This document shows positions 1 to 8,704 of a DNA stretch of 64,000 nt, in pieces (the first letter of the stretch is position 1; each line of letters opens with the position of its first letter). The stretch is from Gammaproteobacteria bacterium (lineage in GTDB: Bacteria > Pseudomonadota > Gammaproteobacteria > VBWC01): NCBI GenBank assembly GCA_006218035.1, contig VBWC01000007.1, positions 17,715 through 81,714 of the forward strand. The letters run 5' to 3'. The notes below the pieces were generated by a model. It did no database searches and had not been told where the DNA came from. It worked only from the letters and a program-made list of their open reading frames with translations. A program made the position numbers and the translations under genes.

Positions 1-75
1 GATCCGCCGGGAGACCGGCAGGCGTGTATCCAGTGATGTCGACAGCAGGTCGCTGACTTCTTTGCACGACGTCAT
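1..75 (-). CDS. Anti-sigma factor, zinc-finger type, N-terminal fragment
   Basis: Only the first 25 codons are inside the window. They read MTSCKEVSDLLSTSLD and onward. A Cys-Lys-Glu-Val-Ser-Asp-Leu-Leu-Ser start is typical of zf-HC2 anti-sigma proteins that bind an ECF sigma factor at the inner face of the membrane. The ATG overlaps the sigma-factor stop codon by one base (TGATG), so the two genes should be translationally coupled. The gene continues past the left edge, so the zinc ligands beyond the first Cys and any membrane helix cannot be checked. Confidence 0.7.
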   Translation of the reverse strand, partial: MTSCKEVSDLLSTSLDTRLPVSRRI

Positions 76-653
76 CACGTTTCTCCACTACCCCGCCCGG
101 TAAACCAGTTCGCCTCGAGGCAGTCTCGCAGGCGCATGCGGGCGCGGGACAGCATTACCCACACGTTGTTGGTCGTCGAGATATCCAGCGCCTTACACAG
201 CTCCTCGCCGCTCAGGCCGTCCATCTCCTTCAGCAGAAACAGCCGGGCCATCCTGGGCGGGAGTCTTTCTACGCACGCTTCGAACACCCGCCAGAACTCG
301 TCCTTTTCCAGCGCCAGGTCCGGGTCGCTCCACTGGGCGATTTCGGCCCGCCAATGTCCCGATTCATCAAACCTGTCGGCAAAATTATCCGCGATCAGCG
401 CGATATCCTCGACCTGCATCCCGTTGCGGGCCCGGTACACCTGGTCGATGAGCTTGTGTTTCAGAATGCCGACCAGCCAGGTTTTTTCGCCGGATTTTCC
501 GGAAAAACTCCCGCGTGCCTTCAGCGCAGCGAGAAATGTCTCCTGCACAAGATCCTCAGCGACCGCCGGGTCACGGACGCGCATCATCGCGTAGCGATAC
601 AAGTAGTCGCCGTGCTCCGCGACCCAGTTATCCGGATCCGACAATGCCGTCAT
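75..653 (-). CDS. ECF-type RNA polymerase sigma factor
   Basis: The 192-residue protein has the two-domain ECF layout. Region 2 (about residues 15-85) contains AVAEDLVQETFLAAL, the core-binding and -10 recognition helices. Region 4 (about 120-185) is a helix-turn-helix with LPPRMARLFLLKEMDGLSGE. The length is usual for the family. It directs RNA polymerase to its own promoter set and should be held inactive by the zinc-finger protein encoded immediately downstream and overlapping it. The signal it responds to is unknown. A long inverted repeat lies just upstream of the start and may be mobile DNA rather than the promoter. Confidence 0.9.
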   Translation of the reverse strand: MTALSDPDNWVAEHGDYLYRYAMMRVRDPAVAEDLVQETFLAALKARGSFSGKSGEKTWLVGILKHKLIDQVYRARNGMQVEDIALIADNFADRFDESGHWRAEIAQWSDPDLALEKDEFWRVFEACVERLPPRMARLFLLKEMDGLSGEELCKALDISTTNNVWVMLSRARMRLRDCLEANWFTGRGSGET

Positions 654-684
654 ATTCCCAGTCTCTGTCTTCGCGCCGCCGATT

Positions 685-836
685 ATTACTCAGGAGTCAG
701 ACAGTAAGGGGTGTTTCCTTACTTTCTGACTCCTGAGCAAGAACCCTTTTTTACTCTACCCCCACCCTGTCCCCCCCCCTGCACAGGGGTCGGGAACCGG
801 GGGAAGTGTCGCCTTAATAACTGACTTCTGAGTAAT
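685..836. repeat. MITE-like element with 16-bp inverted ends
   Basis: ATTACTCAGGAGTCAG at 685-700 is mirrored by CTGACTTCTGAGTAAT at 821-836 with one mismatch. Inside it, 689-709 and 717-737 form a 21-bp inverted repeat with one mismatch and a 7-base loop, so the same core word occurs three times in 150 bp. The element fills much of the gene-free stretch 654-1091. The rest of that stretch is C-rich sequence in which I see no gene. This could be a small non-autonomous element or a sigma-factor operator array; the long perfect arms favour the first. Confidence 0.5.
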
Positions 837-1091
837 TACTGTTTTCAGCAAATTATATGCGTATGTCGGGTGTCGCGGGGTCGCCGGGCGTGTTCTCAAG
901 CACCCGGCATGGTAGCCGCTATATTTCTTATCTTGCCGGCGCCTGGTCACGCGCGGGATATTGTATGGGAAATCCTGAATAAATTCGCCGAGTGACGCGC
1001 GACCGGACACAGGCTGGCATGCCTGATCGCGGCGACCGGTAAACCGGCTCGGTCTGATCGGAAAATCGTGTGAGGAGGGGATGCGCAGAAA

Positions 1092-2270
1092 ATGGATGGG
1101 CAAGCTCAACACAACACGGACGTTCACGCCCTCCTCAGGTCAATGGTCGAGAAGAGCGCATCCGATTTGTTCGTCACGGCCGGGGTGTCGCCCAGTCTCA
1201 GAATTCACGGCCGGGTCGTGCCCGCCAGCCAGCACGTACCGACGCCGGAGCAAGTGCGCGGTATGGTCTACAGCCTGATGTCGGACGAGCAGCGCGATAT
1301 CTTTGAAACCACGCATGAATGCAATTTCGCCGTTAATCCCCCGGGCGTCGGCCGGTTCCGTGTCAACGTGTTTCAGCAGCAATATAACGTCGGTATGGTG
1401 GTGCGGCTGATCGCAACAATTATCCCGACCATCGACCAGCTCAAGGTCCCGTCCGTTCTGAAAGATATCGTGATGGCCGAGCGCGGGCTGGTGTTGCTGG
1501 TGGGGGCTACCGGTTCAGGAAAATCCTCGACGCTTGCCGCGATGATCGGTCATAGAAACCGGCACAGCACGGGTCACATTATCAGTATCGAGGACCCGAT
1601 CGAATTTGTTCACCAGCCGGAAGGCTGCATTATCACGCAACGCGAGATCGGCGCCGATACCGACTCCTACGAGGACGGATTGAAGAACGCGCTGCGTCAG
1701 GCGCCGGACGTCGTTTATATCGGTGAGATTCGCAGCCGCGAGACGATGGCACATGCGCTAACGTTTGCCGACACCGGCCACCTCTGCCTGTCGACATTGC
1801 ACGCGAAGAATGCGAGTCAGGCGCTGGACAGGATCGCCAACCTGTTTCCGCGTGACCGGCGTGATCAGCTGTTGATGGATCTCTCGCTTAATCTCAAGGC
1901 AATTATTGCGCAGCGACTCGTTCCGGTCGGCGAGGGCGGTGGCCGCCGTGTGGCGATTGAGATCCTGATCAATACGCCGCTCGTGGCTGATCTGATCCTG
2001 CGCGGCGAAATTCATTTGTTGCGGGACGTCATCAAGAATTCCGGTCACTATGGCATGAAGACCTTTGATCAGGCCGTCTACGATCTTTACCGGGACGGGC
2101 TTATAAGCCTCGAGGATGCGCTGCAGTATTCGGACTCTGCGACCGACGTGCGGCTCATGATAAAACTCGGTCCGGATGCCAATATCGACGACCTGAATGC
2201 ATCGATCGCCGATTACACGCTGGTGGAGCCCGAGCTGCAAACCGGCATCAACGTGCGCCAGAAATTCTGA
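1092..2270 (+). CDS. pilU: Type IV pilus retraction ATPase PilU
   Basis: The 392-residue cytoplasmic hexameric ATPase cooperates with PilT to depolymerise type IV pili for twitching. Visible motifs are Walker A GATGSGKSS (about 138-146), the Asp box SIEDPIEF (165-172), Walker B VVYIGEIRSRET (207-218) and the His box GHLCLSTLHA (229-238). The length and the C-terminal SADSA-like segment followed by MIKLG match PilU rather than the shorter PilT. The ATG is 13 bases after a GGAGG. PilT, its usual partner gene, is not next to it. A sigma factor lies upstream and a convergent kinase gene downstream. Confidence 0.92.
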   Translation: MDGQAQHNTDVHALLRSMVEKSASDLFVTAGVSPSLRIHGRVVPASQHVPTPEQVRGMVYSLMSDEQRDIFETTHECNFAVNPPGVGRFRVNVFQQQYNVGMVVRLIATIIPTIDQLKVPSVLKDIVMAERGLVLLVGATGSGKSSTLAAMIGHRNRHSTGHIISIEDPIEFVHQPEGCIITQREIGADTDSYEDGLKNALRQAPDVVYIGEIRSRETMAHALTFADTGHLCLSTLHAKNASQALDRIANLFPRDRRDQLLMDLSLNLKAIIAQRLVPVGEGGGRRVAIEILINTPLVADLILRGEIHLLRDVIKNSGHYGMKTFDQAVYDLYRDGLISLEDALQYSDSATDVRLMIKLGPDANIDDLNASIADYTLVEPELQTGINVRQKF

Positions 2271-2288
2271 TAGCGGCACGCTTGCCGG

Positions 2289-3131
2289 TTATGACCGGTG
2301 CGGTTTTGCATCCGGCACATCCATTGCCCGTCTGACCAGTCCGCAGGTTTGTGTTAAATCATTGCTGTGAATGCTGTAGCAGCGGCATTGCTTCGCAATG
2401 GCGATGGCCGCGTCGATACCGCCCTGCGGGTGGGCGAGAAGATTCAATGTATTCGCATAGAGGCGCGCGCTGGCCTCGGCGGTGTTGAGGGCGAGGATCG
2501 TCGAGCGGTCCTGGTCCGGCGTATACCGGAGAAAAAATATTGCGAAAAGCGGAACGGCGTGCGGTACGGCAGCGGCCGGAAGCGCGTCGACCGGCACGTG
2601 CAGGGTGCCGGGGGTTCTGAGCGTTGATTCTGGCAGTGGGTACGGTGGTGGGGGATCGCTTTTTAGATTGAGCGCATGGGGATACGGCTCAATCTCCATG
2701 GTACTCAGATCCACCGGCGCCAGTTCGTCGCTGAGATAGCGAAACCCATGATGCAGCAGCGCCCATGTCGTTGTGGATTTCCCGCTGCCGGACGGCGCCA
2801 CGATCATGCAGGCCTTGCCGTTGAATTCCAGCGCGGCACTGTGCAGGAAATACAGATCGCGCCGGATCTTCTGCAGCTCGATCGTCATGTCCTTTTCCAC
2901 AATGAACAGCAGGTCGGCTACATCGTCCGCAATCAGTGGCGGTTGATCGCGCCGGGTAACCGAAAAGGTTTCGCGCGTGCTGTCGGCCTGCACCGTGAAT
3001 TCGAGATCGAACGTCTCAACGTTCGCCGCCAGGAACCCGAAATTCCTGCGCAACAGTTGTTCGGTCTGCGGATCGGTAAGAATCGACACGTTGGTGTCGA
3101 ACACGCGCAGCGATAGTAGTTTGGTTTTCAT
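2289..3131 (-). CDS. HprK-related kinase (HprK-related kinase A type)
   Basis: The 280-residue protein is related to the C-terminal domain of HPr serine kinase. The P-loop APSGSGKST is at about 112-120 and is followed by a YLSDELAPVD segment in the place of the HprK acidic loop. There is no N-terminal HprK domain, and no HPr or PTS gene is nearby. Homologous kinases phosphorylate peptide precursors in paeninodin-type lasso clusters. I chose the ATG at 3131 because an upstream extension to 3308 would run back through an intrinsic terminator. Function inferred: ATP-dependent modification of a peptide or small molecule together with the PqqD-like and nucleotidyltransferase neighbours. Confidence 0.8.
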   Translation of the reverse strand: MKTKLLSLRVFDTNVSILTDPQTEQLLRRNFGFLAANVETFDLEFTVQADSTRETFSVTRRDQPPLIADDVADLLFIVEKDMTIELQKIRRDLYFLHSAALEFNGKACMIVAPSGSGKSTTTWALLHHGFRYLSDELAPVDLSTMEIEPYPHALNLKSDPPPPYPLPESTLRTPGTLHVPVDALPAAAVPHAVPLFAIFFLRYTPDQDRSTILALNTAEASARLYANTLNLLAHPQGGIDAAIAIAKQCRCYSIHSNDLTQTCGLVRRAMDVPDAKPHRS

Positions 3132-3216
3132 GTCTCGGCACGGCCGATGCCGGCCGGTGTGCGTCTTGCGATCAGGCGGGAAGCCCGGCACATCATAGTC
3201 AACCATGCCGCCTGGC

Positions 3217-3248
3217 GAAAAAAAAGACCCAGGTTTTAGCCGGGTCTT
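3217..3248 (-). terminator. Intrinsic terminator between peptide gene and kinase
   Basis: Read on the minus strand, AAGACCC (complement of 3242-3248) and GGGTCTT (complement of 3224-3230) form a stem, with an 11-base loop, running into eight T residues (complement of 3218-3225). It lies after the small peptide gene and before the kinase. It would therefore give high precursor-mRNA output with only read-through into the kinase, a common arrangement for peptide precursor genes. Confidence 0.8.
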
Positions 3249-3326
3249 CTTCGCTACTTGCTTGTCCCCGTCGCCCGGCTGGTTCTTGCTGACATCCTGC
3301 CCGGCCAACGGTTCGCGTCGAAATGA

Positions 3327-3491
3327 TCAATCGTCTTTCTTATTGTCCTTCAACTTTTTGGCCTTGAATTTTAGTGAGCCGGCCGAAGCAATCGACGGAA
3401 TTGCCGACAGCGTAATGATTGCTGGCGGAACAAACGCCATCTTCTTGATAAATCCACGACGGGATTTATTAATACCTGTGTTGTCTACCAT
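3327..3491 (-). CDS. Small Tat-signal-like peptide, candidate precursor
   Basis: The 54-residue product starts MVDNTGINKSRRGFIKKMAF. SRRGFIK (10-16) fits the twin-arginine motif. It is followed by a hydrophobic stretch (18-34) and an Ala-Ser-Ala cleavage site (35-37). The predicted mature part is GSLKFKAKKLKDNKKDD, 17 residues with seven lysines. A GGAG lies 6 bases before the ATG. The gene sits 12 bases after the PqqD-like gene and is closed by an intrinsic terminator. I know no family name for it. By position it is the likely substrate of the PqqD/HprK-like pair; this is inference. Confidence 0.7.
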   Translation of the reverse strand: MVDNTGINKSRRGFIKKMAFVPPAIITLSAIPSIASAGSLKFKAKKLKDNKKDD

Positions 3492-3503
3492 ATACATCTC
3501 CAG

Positions 3504-3851
3504 TTATTGAGCCACTAACAGATCAAGTTCCTGCAGTTGGGCTATCAAACTGACTACCTCGTTTCTTGCAACTTCCGGCTCGACTTCAAACTCGTGGATC
3601 ACAAATTCAACGATGTCGTCTACCGAGTACACTCCATCGCACTTACCCCAAACAAAACTTGCAGTCCGGTTCAGTTGATGCACCTGCATACCATCCGTGC
3701 CCACAAGAATTGTTTCATCATCGACAATCCGTGACGTTACGTTTTGCTTTTGATGAAAAAACCTGCTGTCCGGCACAAGATACACTCTACCCCGATGCGG
3801 TCGCATATTGCAATACGACCGTGGGCCATGCGGCGCGTTCGCCCGCTTCAA
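3504..3851 (-). CDS. PqqD-like peptide chaperone (RiPP recognition element fold)
   Basis: The product is up to 115 residues; an internal ATG at 3806 would give about 100, closer to usual PqqD size. The pattern V-DDETILVG-DG-MQVHQLNRTASFVW, then DDIVEFVIHEFEVEP and a Leu-rich last helix, is the PqqD winged-helix fold. These proteins bind leader peptides and present them to modifying enzymes. No pqqA, pqqE or other PQQ gene is near. The neighbours (HprK-like kinase, NTP_transf_5 protein) match the three-gene HPr-rel-A type cassette. It is probably co-transcribed with the small peptide gene that follows. Confidence 0.82.
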   Translation of the reverse strand: MKRANAPHGPRSYCNMRPHRGRVYLVPDSRFFHQKQNVTSRIVDDETILVGTDGMQVHQLNRTASFVWGKCDGVYSVDDIVEFVIHEFEVEPEVARNEVVSLIAQLQELDLLVAQ

Positions 3852-3995
3852 TTGTGAAATTGTGTTAAGTGCTGGCAGTCAAAGCGCACAACGTACGCAC
3901 GCGGCGCACAAAAACGCATAAAAATGTAAAAGTTTCCGACACAAAATCGAGCGCGGGGAATAGTGAAAAAAGCGGTGACGCTCGTGCCTCGCTGG

Positions 3996-5291
3996 CTAGT
4001 CAGGATCGCCAATCCAGCGTTTCAGCGCAGCTTCGTTTTTGATGCGTATCAGGTGCCGCCGCAGCCGTTTTCGTTTGCCCAGCCAGATAAACGGGTAAAC
4101 CAGGTAGTACCAGTAAATCTTGTCGGCACCCGGTGCAACGCCGAACCGTTGAGCGAGCCACGCTTTCGCTGGAAAGATGATCGAAACCAGATTGGTCATT
4201 CTTTCGCGAACCGATTCGCCACCCATGGCGCCGAATCCCGCCCGTGTGAGTGGTGAAGCGGCATCGTCGCGGTTGAACAGGCATTCGCCGATCAGGTTTA
4301 CCATGTTCTGATCCTCGGTGGAAGGTTCGAACATCGGTTGGGCATCAAGTGGAATTTCGCTGATGCCGCCAGGTACGGTTGTCATCGCAAGCGCCATAAC
4401 GGCGCCGGTAAGGCTGTCCATACGGTAGGCTGCGGTGTCGTGCTTGAGTTGCGACCAGTCAAGATGGTTTTGCTCACCTCGCGCCACGTTGGCGATATCG
4501 CATAGCTGAATGAGCCCTCCCGTGCTGACAAATCCGAGGCGGGACATCGCGAAGCGGCTTTTGAGAAAATGCTGACACAAATGAAACAGCGTATCCGCCG
4601 GCCCGAGTGTGCGCGCCTCCTGATCGGCGACGACAAACGGGCGCGTTCTCGTCCACCACGCATTGATCAGCGTATCGTCGGCAATCTGCACGCGCGTCGC
4701 CAGCCGGTGATGCGAGATGTGCCAGTGCAGGTCGATAAGCACGTCCTGGCCGGGCACGCCGTAGGCCAGCTCATAGTGATGCTGTAACGCCCAGTCCCGC
4801 TCGACCGCGCCGTCCAGCTCGAAGCCCATGTCAATCAGCGCCGACTCGGCCCTGGTCAGATCATCACGGCGGACGAGCAGGTCGATATCACCCATCGGCC
4901 GCAACGCCGTATCGCCATACGCCAGCTTCGCGAGCGCCATGCCCTTGAGCACGATACAGTCGACCTGTCTGGCGCGAAACTGTGTCAACACGCGGCCCAA
5001 CAGCGCCTCGAGGACCATGTTGCGCATCAGGTTGTCGTGATAAAGCCGTTTCAGGCCGGCGAGAAAATCCGCGGGGACATGGCCGCCGCTATCGACCGAC
5101 TTGAGGTTCCGGTACATCAACGGTGCGACGCCGTGCCAGGCCGCTGCATCGATAATTTTCTGCCAGTCCAGCGTCGGTGTAATCAGCGGCTGCAGGGTTG
5201 CGCCAAAGGCGGGTGACGGGTTAAGCGCGAGGCATTCCCGTATGAAACGATGTTCGTTGGACAGTTGCATACGACCGGTGTCTGAGCGCAA
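3996..5291 (-). CDS. NTP_transf_5 family nucleotidyltransferase-like protein
   Basis: The 431-residue protein belongs to the uncharacterised nucleotidyltransferase family that accompanies PqqD and HprK-like genes. The core LKGMALAKLAYGDTALR followed by MGDIDLLVR (about 118-145) carries the polymerase-beta type Asp-x-Asp metal site. His-rich segments (LQHHYELAYG, DLHWHISHHR) follow. The C-terminus is basic with a short hydrophobic stretch (YWYYLVYPFIWLG) that may touch the membrane. Start could instead be the ATG eight codons in. It would transfer a nucleotide or similar group; the substrate is unknown. It is upstream in the cassette, 144 bp before the PqqD-like gene. Confidence 0.8.
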   Translation of the reverse strand: MRSDTGRMQLSNEHRFIRECLALNPSPAFGATLQPLITPTLDWQKIIDAAAWHGVAPLMYRNLKSVDSGGHVPADFLAGLKRLYHDNLMRNMVLEALLGRVLTQFRARQVDCIVLKGMALAKLAYGDTALRPMGDIDLLVRRDDLTRAESALIDMGFELDGAVERDWALQHHYELAYGVPGQDVLIDLHWHISHHRLATRVQIADDTLINAWWTRTRPFVVADQEARTLGPADTLFHLCQHFLKSRFAMSRLGFVSTGGLIQLCDIANVARGEQNHLDWSQLKHDTAAYRMDSLTGAVMALAMTTVPGGISEIPLDAQPMFEPSTEDQNMVNLIGECLFNRDDAASPLTRAGFGAMGGESVRERMTNLVSIIFPAKAWLAQRFGVAPGADKIYWYYLVYPFIWLGKRKRLRRHLIRIKNEAALKRWIGDPD

Positions 5292-5407
5292 TTCCCTGCG
5301 GAGCCTTTTGAATAGCTAGATGAGCAGTATGCAAATGATTCGCTGTCGCTGGCAACCCAGCGCCGGCAGAATCCCGGTGCGCTAACGCCGTGTGGACGGA
5401 TGCGCGC

Positions 5408-6334
5408 TCAAAAGAACACGCTGGTCGCGTCGAACACCGGCCCATCGACGCAGACGCGCTTCATCGCCGGACCGGCAGGCGTGTTGACCGGCACCACGCA
5501 GCCGGCGCAGCCGCCGACCGCACAGGCCATGAATTCCTCCAGCGAAACCTGACAGGCGATGCCATACCGTTGTGCGAGTTTTGCCGTCGCCGCCAGCATC
5601 GGATGCGGGCCACAGGCGAAAATTTCGACGTCCTTGCGTTGTGGCGGTGTCAGCGCGTCCAGCCAATGCGCCGCCAGTTGCGTGACATAGCCCTGATAAC
5701 AACCGGCAAACTTCTGCTGGCTCGCCAGACGGCTGGCGATGCGCCATTGCTCCAGCAGCGGCATCGCCGTACTGGCCTCGGCGGGAACACCGCCGACGTC
5801 AATGGCGGAGCGCTGCGGCGTGAACGGAAACGGGGTCTCCGATCCCATCAACACCAGCGGTTGCTTGTGCGGCTGGTGTCGATGTAGCCATTCGGCGAGA
5901 AACACCATCGGCGGTATGCCGACGCCGCCGCCGATCAACAGCGGCCGTGAACGCGTCTGGTCCGGTTCGAAATGACGGCCGATGGGACCGAGCAGGCTGA
6001 TGTCGTCGCCGACCTTGCGCTGTGCCAGCAGACGCGTGCCGGTGCCGACCGCGCGATAGAGAAACTCGACCCAGCCGTCACTGCCACTCGTACGCATGAT
6101 CGACAGCGGTCGCCGCATGGGCAACTGCGGGTCGCATTGCAGATGCGCGAAACTGCCGGGGGTGGCGTGTTGCGCGCAACGCGGCGCATGCACGCGCAAA
6201 ATATACTGATCGCCCGCGTACGCGTCATGGGCGAGTACGCGCGCGGCTTCCACAAAGATCGTGTTGCGATGCGTCGTTTTAGCGGTTTTCACGGCGATGA
6301 CCACAGTTTCTGTTGGTGCGCTGGAGCCGCGCAC
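5408..6334 (-). CDS. pyrK: Dihydroorotate dehydrogenase electron-transfer subunit (PyrK-like)
   Basis: The 308-residue protein has a flavin-binding barrel (RRPLSIMRT, about 73-81), an NAD-binding domain (LLIGGGVGIPP) and a C-terminal [2Fe-2S] segment with Cys residues in EEFMACAVGGCAGC and a later RVCVDGPVF. This is the PyrK layout. PyrK passes electrons from the PyrDB flavin to NAD. It is last in the pyr operon, 6 bases after pyrC'. No class 1B dihydroorotate dehydrogenase catalytic gene is in the window, so its partner must be elsewhere, or the protein serves another reductase. Confidence 0.85.
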   Translation of the reverse strand: MRGSSAPTETVVIAVKTAKTTHRNTIFVEAARVLAHDAYAGDQYILRVHAPRCAQHATPGSFAHLQCDPQLPMRRPLSIMRTSGSDGWVEFLYRAVGTGTRLLAQRKVGDDISLLGPIGRHFEPDQTRSRPLLIGGGVGIPPMVFLAEWLHRHQPHKQPLVLMGSETPFPFTPQRSAIDVGGVPAEASTAMPLLEQWRIASRLASQQKFAGCYQGYVTQLAAHWLDALTPPQRKDVEIFACGPHPMLAATAKLAQRYGIACQVSLEEFMACAVGGCAGCVVPVNTPAGPAMKRVCVDGPVFDATSVFF

Positions 6335-6340
6335 AGCGGC

Positions 6341-7636
6341 TCAGCTAACCGCCTTCGGGCCGAACACGATTTTACCATCGAGCAGCGTATGCGTGACCTT
6401 GCCGGTGAATTCCCAGCCGGTAAATGGCGTATTGCGCCCGCGGCTCACCATCCTGTCGGCCGACAGCATCCAGGTCGCGGCGGGGTCGAAGATGCATATG
6501 TCCGCCGCGTCACCGACCGCCAGCCGGCCGGCCTTGATGCCGAGTATGTCGGCCGGCATAAAGGTCAGCCGCGCGAGCATTTCGTTGAGTGACAGTACTT
6601 CGTCCTCCACCAGCCGCAGGCTTAGCGGCAGCAGCGTCTCGAGCGCCGATATGCCGGGTTCGGTTTCCGAGTACGGTGCGAGCTTGGCGTCCGATTCGTG
6701 CGGATAGTGATCGGAACACACGGCGGATATCGTGCTGTTCGCGACGCCCGCGCGCAGGCCGTCGCGGTCACGTTGTGTCCTGAGCGGCGGACGGACGTGG
6801 CTCATGCTGTTGAACAGGCCAAAATCCATTTCGGTCAGATGCAGGTGATGCGCCGTCACGTCGGCGGTAACCGCCAGGCCGTCATACTGTGCGCGTCCCA
6901 GCATGCGCACCGCGCGCGCCGTCGACAGGTGGCAGAAATGCGCCTGGGTGCCAAGCTCCTCGATCAGTGCCACGTGCTGCGCAAACGCGACGCTCTCGGC
7001 GGCGGCCGGGTTGCCGTACAAGCCGTAGCGCGTGCTGATAACGCCTTCATGCACGCAGGCGTTATTGCGCAGCCACGGGTCCTCGGCATGTATGAATACC
7101 GTCAGATCGTGGGTCGCGGCGTACTCCATCGCCCGGCGCATGATCAACGTGTTGGATATCGGCAGCAGCGCATTGCTGACGCCGACGCAACCGATCTCTT
7201 TCAGCGCGCTCATCTCGCTTAGCTGATCGCCGGCGAGACCGCGCGTCAGCGCGCCGAGGGTGTAGATCTTGGCCTTGCCGGCCTGGCGCGCCCGTTGATA
7301 AATCAGCGTCGCCACCGCCGGCGTGTCGATCACCGGAGTCGTGTCCGGCAGGCAGCATAACGAGGTGATGCCGGCGCTGGCCGCCGCCGCGGTCTCGCTC
7401 GCGATCGTCGCCTTGTGCTCCTCGCCCGGTTCGGTCAGATGCACGCGCAGGTCGACAAGCCCCGGACAAACAATCCGGTTGGTGGCGTCGATCTCGCCTT
7501 CGACGACGAAGCCGTCCGGCGCCTTGCCGAGCGCGACGATACGGCCCTTGGCGATGAAAATATCCTGAACGCTGTCGATGTTATTCGCCGGATCGATGAC
7601 CCGGCCGTTACGTATTCTCAGCTTGAGCTTCTTCAT
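6341..7636 (-). CDS. pyrC': Dihydroorotase homologue, probably non-catalytic PyrC'
   Basis: The 431-residue amidohydrolase-fold protein is close in layout to the inactive Pseudomonas PyrC', which is needed to assemble the aspartate transcarbamoylase complex. Where active enzymes have D-x-H-x-H-L-R-E-P-G, this protein reads [10 protein letters not shown] (about 61-70): the first zinc His is Arg and the substrate Arg is Thr. Later positions look normal ([39 protein letters not shown]). Its start overlaps the pyrB stop (ATGA). A working PyrC should therefore exist elsewhere in the genome. Confidence 0.85.
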   Translation of the reverse strand: MKKLKLRIRNGRVIDPANNIDSVQDIFIAKGRIVALGKAPDGFVVEGEIDATNRIVCPGLVDLRVHLTEPGEEHKATIASETAAAASAGITSLCCLPDTTPVIDTPAVATLIYQRARQAGKAKIYTLGALTRGLAGDQLSEMSALKEIGCVGVSNALLPISNTLIMRRAMEYAATHDLTVFIHAEDPWLRNNACVHEGVISTRYGLYGNPAAAESVAFAQHVALIEELGTQAHFCHLSTARAVRMLGRAQYDGLAVTADVTAHHLHLTEMDFGLFNSMSHVRPPLRTQRDRDGLRAGVANSTISAVCSDHYPHESDAKLAPYSETEPGISALETLLPLSLRLVEDEVLSLNEMLARLTFMPADILGIKAGRLAVGDAADICIFDPAATWMLSADRMVSRGRNTPFTGWEFTGKVTHTLLDGKIVFGPKAVS

Positions 7637-8616
7637 TTCTCACCCGCCCCGGCACCGACCGGATGGCGCTGCATCGCCATCGACATGACCGCCATGCGCA
7701 CGGCGATGCCATGCGTCACCTGCTGCAGGACGACGGACCGCGGGCCGTCGGCGACGGCGGAATCCATCTCGACGCCGCGATTGATCGGTCCCGGATGCAT
7801 CACGATCGCGTCCGGCTTCGTCACCGCGAGTTTTTCCCCGGTCAGCCCGTATAACCGGAAGTACTCGTGCTCGCTCGGCAGCATCGCGCCGAGCATGCGC
7901 TCCTTCTGCAGGCGCAGCATGATGACGACGTCGACACCGCGCAGTCCCTCGCGCAGGTCGTGATAGACATGCACGCCGAGCGACTCCGGCTTGACCGGTA
8001 TCAGCGTCTGCGGCCCGATCACGCGGATTTCAGGCACACCCAGCGTGGTCATCGCATGTATCTGTGAGCGCGCGACGCGCGAATGGAGGATGTCGCCGAC
8101 GATGGCGACCGTCAGCCGCGTGAAATCGGGCTTGTGGCGGCGGATGGTGAACATGTCGAGCAGCGCCTGCGTCGGATGGGCGTGCTGGCCGTCGCCGGCG
8201 TTGATGACGCTGGTATGCGGCGATACATGCCGGGCGATAAAATGCGCGGCACCGCTTTCGGAGTGCCTGACGACAAACATATCGCAGTGCATCGCCTCGA
8301 GATTATGCAGCGTGTCGAGCAGCGTTTCGCCCTTGCTGGTGGCCGATGTCGACAGGCTGAGATTCAGCACGTCCGCCGACAGGCGCTTGGCCGCGAGTTC
8401 GAAGGTGGTGCGCGTGCGGGTGCTGGCCTCGAAAAACAGATTAACGATGGTTTTGCCGCGCAGCAGGGGGACTTTCTTGACGGATTGCGCGGTTACGCCG
8501 GAAAAGGATTCGGCGGTATCGAGGATTTCGGTGAGCAGCGTGCGGCTCAGGCCTTCAATAGTCAGGAAATGGCGCAGCCGCCCGTTTTCGTCCAGCTGGA
8601 TATCCTGTTGTATCAT
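7633..8616 (-). CDS. pyrB: Aspartate carbamoyltransferase catalytic chain
   Basis: The 327-residue enzyme joins carbamoyl phosphate and aspartate, the first committed pyrimidine step. The carbamoyl-phosphate loop [14 protein letters not shown] (about 57-70), HPTQALLDM and the aspartate-binding end [11 protein letters not shown] are intact. The ATG at 8616 was chosen because longer in-frame sequence upstream is not family-like. It overlaps pyrC' by four bases, consistent with the PyrB-PyrC' dodecamer of pseudomonads. No pyrI regulatory chain is present. Confidence 0.95.
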   Translation of the reverse strand: MIQQDIQLDENGRLRHFLTIEGLSRTLLTEILDTAESFSGVTAQSVKKVPLLRGKTIVNLFFEASTRTRTTFELAAKRLSADVLNLSLSTSATSKGETLLDTLHNLEAMHCDMFVVRHSESGAAHFIARHVSPHTSVINAGDGQHAHPTQALLDMFTIRRHKPDFTRLTVAIVGDILHSRVARSQIHAMTTLGVPEIRVIGPQTLIPVKPESLGVHVYHDLREGLRGVDVVIMLRLQKERMLGAMLPSEHEYFRLYGLTGEKLAVTKPDAIVMHPGPINRGVEMDSAVADGPRSVVLQQVTHGIAVRMAVMSMAMQRHPVGAGAGEK

Positions 8617-8704
8617 GCCTCGTCTGAAGAATCGCGACCGGTCACCGCATTGTGGCGGCCCATTGTAGCGGTTCGTACTGAAGTTTTCACAGGGTTTTTG
8701 CCGG

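Noticed and set aside
756..1127. Minus-strand open frame of 123 codons before pilU
   Set aside because: It overlaps the pilU start, runs through C-rich sequence and has no family features.
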